Shown: one piece after another, positions 25,949-32,569 of the stretch
How the letters are laid out: every line of letters starts with the position of its first letter
How positions within the stretch are numbered: position 1 is the stretch's first letter
Assembly: GCA_016234745.1 (NCBI GenBank)
Contig: JACRAR010000082.1
Span: 1-35,108 of the forward strand
Direction: 5' to 3'
Origin: Betaproteobacteria bacterium
Lineage (GTDB): Bacteria > Pseudomonadota > Gammaproteobacteria > Burkholderiales > Rhodocyclaceae
Length of the DNA stretch: 35,108 nt
Notes under the pieces: generated by a model
The model's input: the letters and a program-made list of their open reading frames with translations, nothing else
Database searches by the model: none
Told to the model about the DNA's origin: nothing
Made by a program: the position numbers and the translations under genes

Positions 25949-26524
25949 TCAGAGCAAAAGCTTGGCCATCTCCACGACCTCTCCCGCAAGTTCGCCGAGC
26001 GTTTTTCCACGATCCATGGCCAATTTGCGAAGAGCTTTGTAAGCCGCATCCTCGCCGAGTCCGCGCGCTTTCATCAGGATCCCCTTGGCTTTATCGATGA
26101 CGACGCGGTCAGAAAGTTTTTTCGTCGCGGTCTCCAACTCTTGGCGTAGTTGCTGATATTCCTGGAAGCGTGCAATCGCGACATCCATGATCGGCTCCAA
26201 CCTTTGCGGTGATAGTCCGTCGACGATATAGGCCGAAACGCCAGCACGCAGGGCCTTACGGATCATGAGCGAGTCACTCTTCTTCGCAAACATCACGACC
26301 GGACGTGGCAAAGTTTCATGCGCTACTGCCAAGTGCTCAAGCGTATCGCGCGAAGGTGCCTCGGTCTGGATCAGAATGATATCGGGCTGGATTTCCTCGA
26401 TCCGATCAGAGAGATCCAGACACGAAGGCAGTAGCGCCGCGACCTGGTGACCTGTCAAGGCTAGGGCGGCGCAGATTTCTCCTGCGCGAGACTCGTACTC
26501 ATCGATAACAAGGACGCGTAGCAT
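25949..26524 (-). CDS. nasT: NasT-type antiterminator with ANTAR domain and degenerate receiver
   Basis: A 191-residue AmiR/NasT-family protein: an N-terminal receiver-like domain (1-120), a coiled-coil linker (RFQEYQQLRQELETATKKL) and a C-terminal ANTAR RNA-binding domain (about 138-188, with VVIDKAKGILMKARGLGEDAAY). It should bind the paired hexaloops in the nrtA leader and prevent termination when nitrate or nitrite is present. The position of the phospho-accepting aspartate holds Gln53 (PDIILIQTEAPSRD), so phosphorylation is unlikely. NasT proteins are usually held in check by the NrtA-like sensor NasS, and no nasS is next to this gene. It lies directly upstream of the NtrC-like site and in the same direction as the operon. 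Confidence 0.88.
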   Translation of the reverse strand: MLRVLVIDEYESRAGEICAALALTGHQVAALLPSCLDLSDRIEEIQPDIILIQTEAPSRDTLEHLAVAHETLPRPVVMFAKKSDSLMIRKALRAGVSAYIVDGLSPQRLEPIMDVAIARFQEYQQLRQELETATKKLSDRVVIDKAKGILMKARGLGEDAAYKALRKLAMDRGKTLGELAGEVVEMAKLLL

Positions 26525-26782
26525 GGTCCCGTCACCGCAAGAATCAGGCCACCGTTTATTTTAATGAGCTGCAGTTCACATCTCAGCGCAAATCAATAGC
26601 TCCCAAGTATTGGGTCACTGGAGTTGGGGTGGAACTGCCGTTTACTACAGTCGCTATGACAGTCTGGAATCTGCTTGACCGCTGTACTTTAGAACCTGCC
26701 GGAAGGTGAATTCTCACAACTCGGCTGAAACGGTCGTTCGGTTTTCCGCGCAAGGTCAGCAATGCGGCCATCGGACTAAACG

Positions 26783-27604
26783 TTAGCGTGGGAGTGGAGC
26801 TTCGTTGTAGTGTCGCTTCGCGCGCTGCGTGCCATAAGCGGGATTCGGAATCAAATCTGCATCCTTCAGGGGGTGTGATGTCCTTGGGGTGACGCCAGGA
26901 AGTAATCGATTGAACTCTTTCTTGGCCACCGCATAGCACTCGCAAACGCGCTTTTCCAACTCCGCCCGGTCGAGGATGGTAATGTGGCCGCGGCGGTACT
27001 CGATCAGACCTGCCCTGTGCAAGTTGCCAGCGGCCTCGGTGATGCCTTCACGGCGTACCCCAAGCGCATTGGAGATCAACTCCTGCGTCATGAACATCTT
27101 GACGGTAGGCAAACGGTCGAGGCTTTGCAGAAGCCAACGGCAGAACTGTTGGTCCAGTGAATGATGGCGGTTGCACACCGCCGTTTGCGCCATTTGCGTC
27201 AGTAAAGCCTGGGTGTAGCGCAACAACAGATGCTGCAACTCGCCGGAACGATTGAACTCTTCCTCCAGGACTTGCTTTTGCAGCCGGTAAGCATGGCCGG
27301 CGCTTTGGACGGCAGCCTGGCTGGAAGTGGTTTCGCCTCCCATGAAGAGGGAGAATCCGACGATGCCCTCAGGACCAACCATGGCGGTTTGAGCCGAAGC
27401 GCCATCTTCCATGATGTAAGAGAGGGAAGCGATGGCGGTGGTGGGCAAATAAACGTGACACATTTGCATGCCAGGCTCGTACAGCATGTGACCAAGCGGC
27501 AGATAGACCAATTCCAGATCGGGACTAAGGCGAGCGCAAACGTGTGCCGGCAGGGCAGCCAGAAGGTAGTTTTGCGGAAAGCATGAGGGCTGGATTTGAA
27601 TCAT
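26783..27604 (-). CDS. Crp/Fnr-family transcription regulator
   Basis: A 273-residue regulator. It has an N-terminal cyclic-nucleotide-binding-like beta-roll (about 30-140) and a winged helix-turn-helix (about 165-225, with ELISNALGVRREGITEAAGNL). The FNR iron-sulfur cysteine pattern is absent, so it is not a classic oxygen sensor. After the winged helix it carries a tail of about 40 residues ending KRHYNEAPLPR that is unusual for the family. It is 258 bp upstream of nasT on the same strand; a role in nitrogen or nitrate control is possible but not shown. The ATG at 27604 has no strong ribosome-binding site. Confidence 0.82.
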   Translation of the reverse strand: MIQIQPSCFPQNYLLAALPAHVCARLSPDLELVYLPLGHMLYEPGMQMCHVYLPTTAIASLSYIMEDGASAQTAMVGPEGIVGFSLFMGGETTSSQAAVQSAGHAYRLQKQVLEEEFNRSGELQHLLLRYTQALLTQMAQTAVCNRHHSLDQQFCRWLLQSLDRLPTVKMFMTQELISNALGVRREGITEAAGNLHRAGLIEYRRGHITILDRAELEKRVCECYAVAKKEFNRLLPGVTPRTSHPLKDADLIPNPAYGTQRAKRHYNEAPLPR

Positions 27605-27675
27605 CTGATATCACTGAACGGAAACAGATTGAATTGGCATTGCGGAGAATCGATGATTAACCAGGCACAGTCTAA

Positions 27676-27984
27676 CTATGCGCAGAGCGCGTGGCCACGA
27701 TCTTTGCCTTGGATTTCCTGGGCTTCTACGGTCCCTGTTCCATTTCCCACCCAGCGGTCGGAGTCCAGGGATGCTCCGCACGGCCATTCCACCCCCCAGC
27801 CAAAGTCGACCACAGTGGCACGACGAAACTCGCGGCGCGACTCCAGCGGCGCGAATGCCTCCAAGCGTTGAACCACTTCTGTCAGATCAACGCGGATGGT
27901 ATTGCCGCCGGTATAAGTCGCTGCCAGCACCATGTCCGTCTCGACACTGACAGATTGCAGCCGGTTTATATTTTTCTTTCTCAA
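27676..27984 (-). CDS. DUF2442-family small protein
   Basis: A 102-residue protein with the DUF2442 pattern: a basic strand with VSVETDMVLAATYTGGNTIR, VDLTEVVQRLEAFAPL, then the ending GVEWPCGASLDSDRW. The TTG at 27984 is used as start because AGGAG lies 9 nt upstream and because TTGA overlaps the stop of the upstream frame. DUF2442 genes are commonly paired with a DUF4160 gene and have been suggested to form toxin-antitoxin-like pairs; the function is not established. The partner here is broken. About 25 residues beyond the domain (EAQEIQGKDRGHALCA) form a C-terminal tail. Confidence 0.7.
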   Translation of the reverse strand: MRKKNINRLQSVSVETDMVLAATYTGGNTIRVDLTEVVQRLEAFAPLESRREFRRATVVDFGWGVEWPCGASLDSDRWVGNGTGTVEAQEIQGKDRGHALCA

Positions 27985-28250
27985 AATTCATTTCTCCTGC
28001 GCGAATTGTTCATCACGACCCACTCGCGGCGAATGTCCTTGGCGTCGATCCATGTCTGCGTGGCTCGGAGCACCTTCGCCGGAACGCCAGCATTGACGAC
28101 CTTGCCAGACGATTAAATCACCGCCTTGCCATCCGGATGAAGCACATGGGCATGAACCGGTAGAACATGCATCGTATGCATGCCTTGATCGATGTACCGG
28201 CACATCGACGTCAGAAATTTCAACTTGATGACATTGCCAATGGTTGGGAC
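27981..28250 (-). pseudogene. Disrupted DUF4160-type partner of the DUF2442 gene
   Basis: Reading the minus strand from about 28250 gives VPTIGNVIKLKFLT, then VHAHVLHPDGKAVI, an in-frame TAA at 28113-28115, and continues in the same frame with AGVPAKVLRATQTWIDAKD to a TGA at 27981-27983. The pattern (PTI near the start, His-X-His, DGKAVI, a final helix with TWI) resembles DUF4160 proteins. No ATG is found at the expected start and one nonsense codon splits the frame, so it is called a pseudogene. The final TGA overlaps the TTG of the DUF2442 gene, the arrangement expected of an intact pair. Confidence 0.5.
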
Positions 28251-28353
28251 GATTGCTACGGCAAATCAGGCTTTCTGCAGATACATATCAGTTTATCAGC
28301 GGCCCCACCGTTCCTTTTACAAAAATGTTCTGCTACCTCCGGCATGGTGCACG

Positions 28354-28383
28354 CTGTTTCAAAAAAAAGAAGTTTTGAAACAG
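28354..28383. promoter_or_regulatory. 11-bp inverted repeat, candidate enhancer site for the DUF1302 gene
   Basis: CTGTTTCAAAA (28354-28364) and TTTTGAAACAG (28373-28383) are perfect inverted copies with an 8-bp purine spacer. The repeat lies about 105-135 bp upstream of the start predicted from the sigma-54 promoter at 28460, the usual place for an enhancer-binding protein. A terminator for a plus-strand transcript is less likely, as no gene ends before it on that strand. Confidence 0.55.
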
Positions 28384-28459
28384 AGGCGGATTAACCAAAG
28401 AAGCGGTTTGATTGCAATATTGCTTTCCTAACAATAAGTTGTTGAACATGATGGTTACA

Positions 28460-28475
28460 TGGCAAAGCTCTTGCT
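28460..28475 (+). promoter_or_regulatory. Sigma-54 promoter for the DUF1302 gene
   Basis: TGGCAAAGCTCTTGCT fits TGGCAC-N5-TTGCW with one change (C to A) and exact GG-N10-GC spacing. Predicted transcription start is near 28487, giving an untranslated leader of about 207 nt. Together with the inverted repeat at 28354-28383 it forms a standard sigma-54 promoter layout. Confidence 0.65.
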
Positions 28476-28500
28476 TAGGGGCTTTACCGAGAAATGCCAC

Positions 28501-28531
28501 ATCTGCTGATTAGACATATCAATCAGCGGAT
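28501..28531 (+). other. Hairpin near the 5' end of the DUF1302 leader
   Basis: ATCTGCTGATT (28501-28511) and AATCAGCGGAT (28521-28531) can pair over 11 bp (one G-U) around a 9-nt loop, about 14 nt after the predicted transcription start. It may stabilise the mRNA 5' end. The rest of the leader holds a GC-rich block (about 28545-28612) and a small stem CCCTTT/AAAGGG (28617-28631), with no recognised riboswitch. Confidence 0.4.
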
Positions 28532-28693
28532 AGATGGCATAGAGAGCCGCGGATTCACCGCTGCCGAGACATGCACCTTGTCGACCGCTTCGAGGATGAA
28601 GTCGGCGGTGCCACTTCCCTTTGTTAAAGGGGACGGAGGAATAGGGAGTGTAGCGTTCATATTGCCATTTGATGGCGTTAAGGAGAATTTGAC

Positions 28694-30397
28694 ATGTTAC
28701 GTAGGAAATCATTATTGCCAGCGACAATAGCTAGCACGTTTGTACTGACACTTTCGCTCGGCATGTCATCAGCCAATGTGTGGGCGGAGGACGAGAATGC
28801 TGCGGCTCAAGACTCACCGTTCAAGGTTGGTGGTTATGTTCGCGGTTGGTTGTCGATGAACCTGCAAGATCAACCGGAGGTAGCTGATGCAAAGGACAAG
28901 CTCTCTATGGTGAGGGCCTCAGCGTTGCTAGATGCAGACTGGAAACCAGCCACGACTGTCAGATTCAAGGCTATCGGCCGTGTGGATCGCGAGTATAAGA
29001 CCGATTATCTGAAGTCCCTCGAAGTGCCACCGAACACATTTCCAGGCAACGGATCTATCAAGGACGTTTTCACTACTAATGCCGGTGGCGGCATCGGTGG
29101 TGTGATGAATAACTACAACCAGGGTGAAGTGCGCGAACTTTGGGGTGAGGTTGACCTCACCGATCGCATAAAGCTCAAGGTCGGGAAGCAACAAGTGGTC
29201 TGGGGAGAGACGGATTTCTTCCGCGCAATGGATCTCGTCCATGGGTTTGACTATCGCTGGAGGTCCTTCCTCGAGGCAGAAAATGAGGAATTGCGGAAGC
29301 CGCTGATCTTGGCTCGCATGATGTTACAGGTACCCGAAGTTAAGGGGTCGCTCGACATGTTCGTGCGTCCTGGCATAGATGCGTATCGTGCCATTGGCAA
29401 CACCTATGATATCGCTGGCGGTCGATGGGGTTCCCAACCGGCCAAGGGAGGGAGCTTCTTCTATGCAACCGGGTACAACTATAGAAGCGAAGGCGCCGAT
29501 GTGCGCGATACGACTGGCGGCATTCGTTGGCAAGCACAGGCAGCCGGAATCAATTACTCAATAGCAGCATTGAAGACCTTCAACAATGATCCAGTATTCA
29601 ACCCATGCCCTGCCAATTTGCAGTTTTTATATCAAGGAGCTGGTTCCTCGGGAGCGTTTACTCCGTTCAAACAGACTCCCCTTCATTGTGCAATAGCGTA
29701 CAACCCATACCAACCTGGTGGTGTCCAACCACAGTTTGGCGATTGGGTATTTCCAAACACCAACATACTTGGTGTCACCGCTTCGGCTTATTCCGATCTT
29801 GCTGATGCTGTCTTCTCGACGGAAATTGTATTTCAGAAGGATCGCTCATTTAACTATGGTTTGCAGAACGGCAGATTCGGATACAACATTATTCCTGGCT
29901 CGTTTGGCATTATCCAGAAGAACACACTTACGACGATGTTCCGCATGGACAAGACGGTTGATCTGAGCAAACTGATTGGAACCAGTCGTCCTTCGTTTGG
30001 TTCTATCCAGTTCTTCAATACCCATATTCAGGGTTTCAACAAAGCTGACGAGATTGTAGAGTTGGCTTTCTGGAGCAGGCCTAAGCCAAAGGACTCCGCT
30101 TTGCTTACCGCTATTCTTGGTATGAATTATAGCAACGACCGAATCAACCCAACGATCGCTGCAGGATGGGATGTCACCGATGGTGGCGGCTTTATCATCC
30201 CATCAGTGGAGTGGGTACTCGGAGACAATTGGCGTATCAAGGGAGAATTGGACCTCTTCTTTTATAACGGCGACCAGAAGACTCGCTACCTGAACCCGAC
30301 CACCTTTGCATGGGAGGAAAAAGGGCGTGGTGCCGGATTGTTTGGCTATTTCGCCCACAACAATCAAGCTGTGATCCGCGTAACCCGCCAGTTCTGA
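28694..30397 (+). CDS. DUF1302-family outer-membrane-type protein
   Basis: A 567-residue exported protein. A signal peptide with a basic start and hydrophobic core (ATIASTFVLTLSLGMSSA) ends near VWAEDE. The mature protein has many alternating short strands, aromatic residues and a C-terminal phenylalanine (IRVTRQF), as expected for an outer-membrane beta-barrel. It matches the DUF1302 family, found in degraders of steroids, terpenes and other hydrophobic compounds and often encoded with DUF1329, YCF48-like and RND genes. A role in uptake or export of a hydrophobic substrate is inferred from that company, not proven. The ATG at 28694 has AAGGAG 8 nt upstream. Expression is probably sigma-54 dependent. 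Base composition is clearly less GC-rich than the first half of the window. Confidence 0.85.
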   Translation: MLRRKSLLPATIASTFVLTLSLGMSSANVWAEDENAAAQDSPFKVGGYVRGWLSMNLQDQPEVADAKDKLSMVRASALLDADWKPATTVRFKAIGRVDREYKTDYLKSLEVPPNTFPGNGSIKDVFTTNAGGGIGGVMNNYNQGEVRELWGEVDLTDRIKLKVGKQQVVWGETDFFRAMDLVHGFDYRWRSFLEAENEELRKPLILARMMLQVPEVKGSLDMFVRPGIDAYRAIGNTYDIAGGRWGSQPAKGGSFFYATGYNYRSEGADVRDTTGGIRWQAQAAGINYSIAALKTFNNDPVFNPCPANLQFLYQGAGSSGAFTPFKQTPLHCAIAYNPYQPGGVQPQFGDWVFPNTNILGVTASAYSDLADAVFSTEIVFQKDRSFNYGLQNGRFGYNIIPGSFGIIQKNTLTTMFRMDKTVDLSKLIGTSRPSFGSIQFFNTHIQGFNKADEIVELAFWSRPKPKDSALLTAILGMNYSNDRINPTIAAGWDVTDGGGFIIPSVEWVLGDNWRIKGELDLFFYNGDQKTRYLNPTTFAWEEKGRGAGLFGYFAHNNQAVIRVTRQF

Positions 30398-30442
30398 TGC
30401 CTTGTCAAATCTGATAACGGTATTTGCAAGGAGATGACATAG

Positions 30443-30466
30443 AACCGCTAATGCTACTTAGCGGTT
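30443..30466 (+). terminator. Hairpin after the DUF1302 gene
   Basis: AACCGCTAA (30443-30451) and TTAGCGGTT (30458-30466) form a perfect 9-bp stem with a 6-nt loop, 46 bp after the stop codon. No run of T follows, so termination would be weak or factor-assisted. Confidence 0.4.
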
Positions 30467-30481
30467 AAATCAACGTGGGCC

Positions 30482-30499
30482 CCCCCGGCAAGCCGGGGG
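30482..30499 (+). terminator. GC-rich hairpin after the DUF1302 gene
   Basis: CCCCCGGC (30482-30489) and GCCGGGGG (30492-30499) make a very stable stem directly behind the previous hairpin. It lacks a T-tract. The two hairpins together probably mark the transcript end before the SDR promoter region. Confidence 0.45.
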
Positions 30500-30757
30500 A
30501 TACTTACTACTCCAATCTTCCGTATCAGGGTGTCATTACCCCCAAGCTTTTCGTCCAGTCCGCATATTCCTTTCTAGACTTAAGGTGCGCCATGCAGGGA
30601 CGTGGGTATTTAAGTTATCTTCATGACCCACATAGTTGATCATTTGCATGTTGACTTCGTGCTGTGGCTGAAAGACGAATCAGAAGAGTCACCTATCATT
30701 GATGACTTTGCCAGAAGATGTCAGCTTGACATTTTCGTTTCAGCGTTACTCTGCGGG

Positions 30758-30771
30758 TTTCACGGGTGAAA
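30758..30771. promoter_or_regulatory. TTTCAC/GTGAAA inverted repeat, candidate enhancer site for the SDR gene
   Basis: TTTCAC (30758-30763) and GTGAAA (30766-30771) form a short palindrome. GTTTCA recurs at 30737, 30757 and 30780. The site lies about 127-140 bp before the start predicted from the sigma-54 promoter at 30872, and its half-site matches the inverted repeat upstream of the DUF1302 gene. The rest of 30500-30870 shows no convincing gene; the longest nearby frame is an 18-codon one at 30812-30871. Confidence 0.45.
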
Positions 30772-30871
30772 AGCGCATCGTTTCATCTTGAGAAAGAACC
30801 GAGGCGGTTGAATGACAAACGAAGCACTTCTGATCAAATACTTACCAAAGAAACCCGGTAATTTTTCATAG

Positions 30872-30887
30872 TGGCCTGCATATTGCT
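30872..30887 (+). promoter_or_regulatory. Sigma-54 promoter for the SDR gene
   Basis: TGGCCTGCATATTGCT has TGGC, TTGC and the exact GG-N10-GC spacing of a -24/-12 promoter. Transcription would begin near 30898, about 186 nt before the SDR start codon. Confidence 0.6.
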
Positions 30888-31083
30888 TTACCTGTTCCGA
30901 GACAAGACCTAACCTGATCCAATCTAAATGCAGTGCTGCGTCAAGTTGATTACGTTCTTTAGGTTCTTTATGAGCCGAGTGCTATGGGCATGATGCAACC
31001 GTACAGGATCAGGTGTTATCGGATTAACTAAGCCGTAAAGAGTTTTTTACAACAACAACTATTGACAACATAGGAGAAGAGAA

Positions 31084-31842
31084 ATGGGAAGACTAGAAAA
31101 TAAAGTGGCCATTGTGTCCGGCGCGACGGGAGGTATTGGGCGCAAAACATGCAGGCTCTTCTGTGAAGAAGGCGCCGTCGTTTTTGGTGTCGACATATCT
31201 GATAACGCTGGTAATGAAATGCAGCGAGAATTAACAGCAAGTGGATTCAAGTTCGAATATTTTCACTGCGACGTTTCATCTAGCAAAGAGATAAAAAGCC
31301 TAGCTCAGCTAATCAAGGCGAAGGTTAGTGGACTGGACATCCTGGTAAACAATGCCGGAATCATTCTCGGCAAGTCATTCCTTGAGACAACCGAAGAAGA
31401 GTGGGATCAAATTCAGAACGTCAATCTGAAAAGCGTGTTTCTGATGATGAAGGAATTGGCCCCCCTAATGAAGGGTAAGAAAGGCTCGATCATTAATGCT
31501 TCTTCAATCGGAGGAGTGGTGGCCTACGCTGGAATGAGTGCATATGGCGCTGCAAAGGCGGGTGTCGTAATGTTATCCAAGGTGGGTGCTGTGGATTTCG
31601 CGCCGGATATTCGTGTAAATGCAATTTGTGCAGGAGCAATTGACACACCAATGCCGCATTCGTTTCTCAAAGATAGTCCTGACAAAGAGGCGATCTGGCG
31701 TGCACTTCAGGATGGTGCACTTCTGAAACGGCTCGGCACCCCAGAGGAGATCGCTTTCCTATATCTCTATCTTGCCAGTGACGAATCCACCTTCATGACA
31801 GGTGCTGCAATCTCAATTGATGGCGGCTGGTCGGTCCAATGA
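31084..31842 (+). CDS. Short-chain dehydrogenase/reductase
   Basis: A 252-residue classical SDR. The cofactor motif is SGATGGIG (Gly13-Gly19). Asp37 at the end of the second strand favours NAD(H) over NADP(H). NNAG lies at about 89-92, and the catalytic set is Ser141, Tyr154 and Lys158 (SAYGAAKAG). The C-terminus TGAAISIDGGWSVQ is typical. The substrate would be an alcohol or ketone; a link to the DUF1302 system or to the ketone pathway of the first half of the window is speculative. The ATG at 31084 is preceded by AGGAGAAGAG. It follows a sigma-54-type promoter and leads the DUF336 and YCF48 genes on the same strand. Confidence 0.9.
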   Translation: MGRLENKVAIVSGATGGIGRKTCRLFCEEGAVVFGVDISDNAGNEMQRELTASGFKFEYFHCDVSSSKEIKSLAQLIKAKVSGLDILVNNAGIILGKSFLETTEEEWDQIQNVNLKSVFLMMKELAPLMKGKKGSIINASSIGGVVAYAGMSAYGAAKAGVVMLSKVGAVDFAPDIRVNAICAGAIDTPMPHSFLKDSPDKEAIWRALQDGALLKRLGTPEEIAFLYLYLASDESTFMTGAAISIDGGWSVQ

Positions 31843-31993
31843 CATCGGCAAAATAATAAGGTCGCAAACGGCTCAATTCTAGGATTCCGCCGTGGCGTAA
31901 CTGCCGAGGTAACTTCAGAGTTTGCAGAATGCATTGCGACAGCCGATTAATACACGGTCGCTGAGCAAACAACAGGATAACAGGGGTAATTTT

Positions 31994-32437
31994 ATGAACG
32001 TCAAGTTGATCAACTCGATTCCGATGCGGACTATAACGTCAGAGCTGGCGAACAAAATCATCTCTGACTGTGCAAGAAAGGCTCAGGAAATAGGGAAAAA
32101 AGTGTCAATAGCCATTTGTGATCCAGGAGGTACTGCAAAAGCGTTTTTGCGAATGGATGGCGCCCCGCTGCTTTCGGTAACGATTGCGCAGGATAAAGCA
32201 TACACGGCGGTGGCATTTGGAATTAGTACTGACAAGTGGCACGAGTTCATCAAGAACGATCCCCCACTGGCAACAGGAATTGTTCATGTGCCGCGTTTGA
32301 TCATTTTCGGTGGTGGATATCCCATCGTGGACGGAGGGGAACTTATCGGAAGCATTGGAGTAAGTGGTGGCCACTATTCCGAAGATATGGAATGTGCGCG
32401 CTATGCGCTCGAAGTAAACAATCTCCCATCCGAATAG
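31994..32437 (+). CDS. DUF336/GlcG-family protein
   Basis: A 147-residue protein of the GlcG/HbpS (DUF336) family, small cytoplasmic proteins sometimes reported to bind haem or cobalamin; function here is unknown. Family motifs are SIAICDPGGTAKAFLRMDGAP, seen as separate parts DPGG and RMDGAP, then TIAQDKAYTAV and the glycine-rich end GGYPIVDGGELIGSIGVSGG. The ATG at 31994 has AGGGG 7 nt upstream; an in-frame start at 31922 lacks one. The 151-bp gap from the SDR gene has no visible terminator, so co-transcription is likely. Confidence 0.82.
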   Translation: MNVKLINSIPMRTITSELANKIISDCARKAQEIGKKVSIAICDPGGTAKAFLRMDGAPLLSVTIAQDKAYTAVAFGISTDKWHEFIKNDPPLATGIVHVPRLIIFGGGYPIVDGGELIGSIGVSGGHYSEDMECARYALEVNNLPSE

Positions 32438-32438
32438 A

Positions 32439-32467
32439 ACGCCAGATAGCCAAGAGGCTTATGGCGT
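32439..32467 (+). other. Hairpin just after the DUF336 gene
   Basis: ACGCCA (32439-32444) pairs with TGGCGT (32462-32467), with an inner AGCC/GGCT stem and a 4-nt loop. It begins two bases after the stop codon. No T-tract follows, so it may be a weak terminator or mRNA 3'-end stabiliser. Confidence 0.3.
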
Positions 32468-32569
32468 CAGCGAGACTATGCACTGGATTGCGTTCATTTG
32501 GAAATGACAAAAGAGAAAGATTATGGGAAATAGCAAATTTGTAGTTGATTGCTACATGGAGTTGGGGCA

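Noticed and set aside
26583-26945. 120-codon minus-strand frame between nasT and the Crp/Fnr gene
   Set aside because: It overlaps the end of the Crp/Fnr gene in another frame, has no ribosome-binding site, no recognised motif and Ser/Thr/Arg-rich composition. The non-overlapping part is not convincing as a gene.
28354-28383. Intrinsic terminator reading of the 11-bp inverted repeat
   Set aside because: No plus-strand gene ends upstream and the nearest minus-strand frame lies beyond it in the other direction. Its distance to the sigma-54 promoter fits an enhancer site better.
28523-28640. GC-rich block with a 36-codon minus-strand frame (GTADFILEAVDKVHVSAAV)
   Set aside because: Composition and residue pattern hint at a gene remnant, but it has no start, no recognised family and lies inside the DUF1302 leader. 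Not enough to call a pseudogene.
30812-30871. 18-codon frame just before the SDR sigma-54 promoter (starts MTNEALLIKYLPKK)
   Set aside because: A GAGGCGG lies upstream, but the frame is very short and no promoter, conservation or neighbour supports it.
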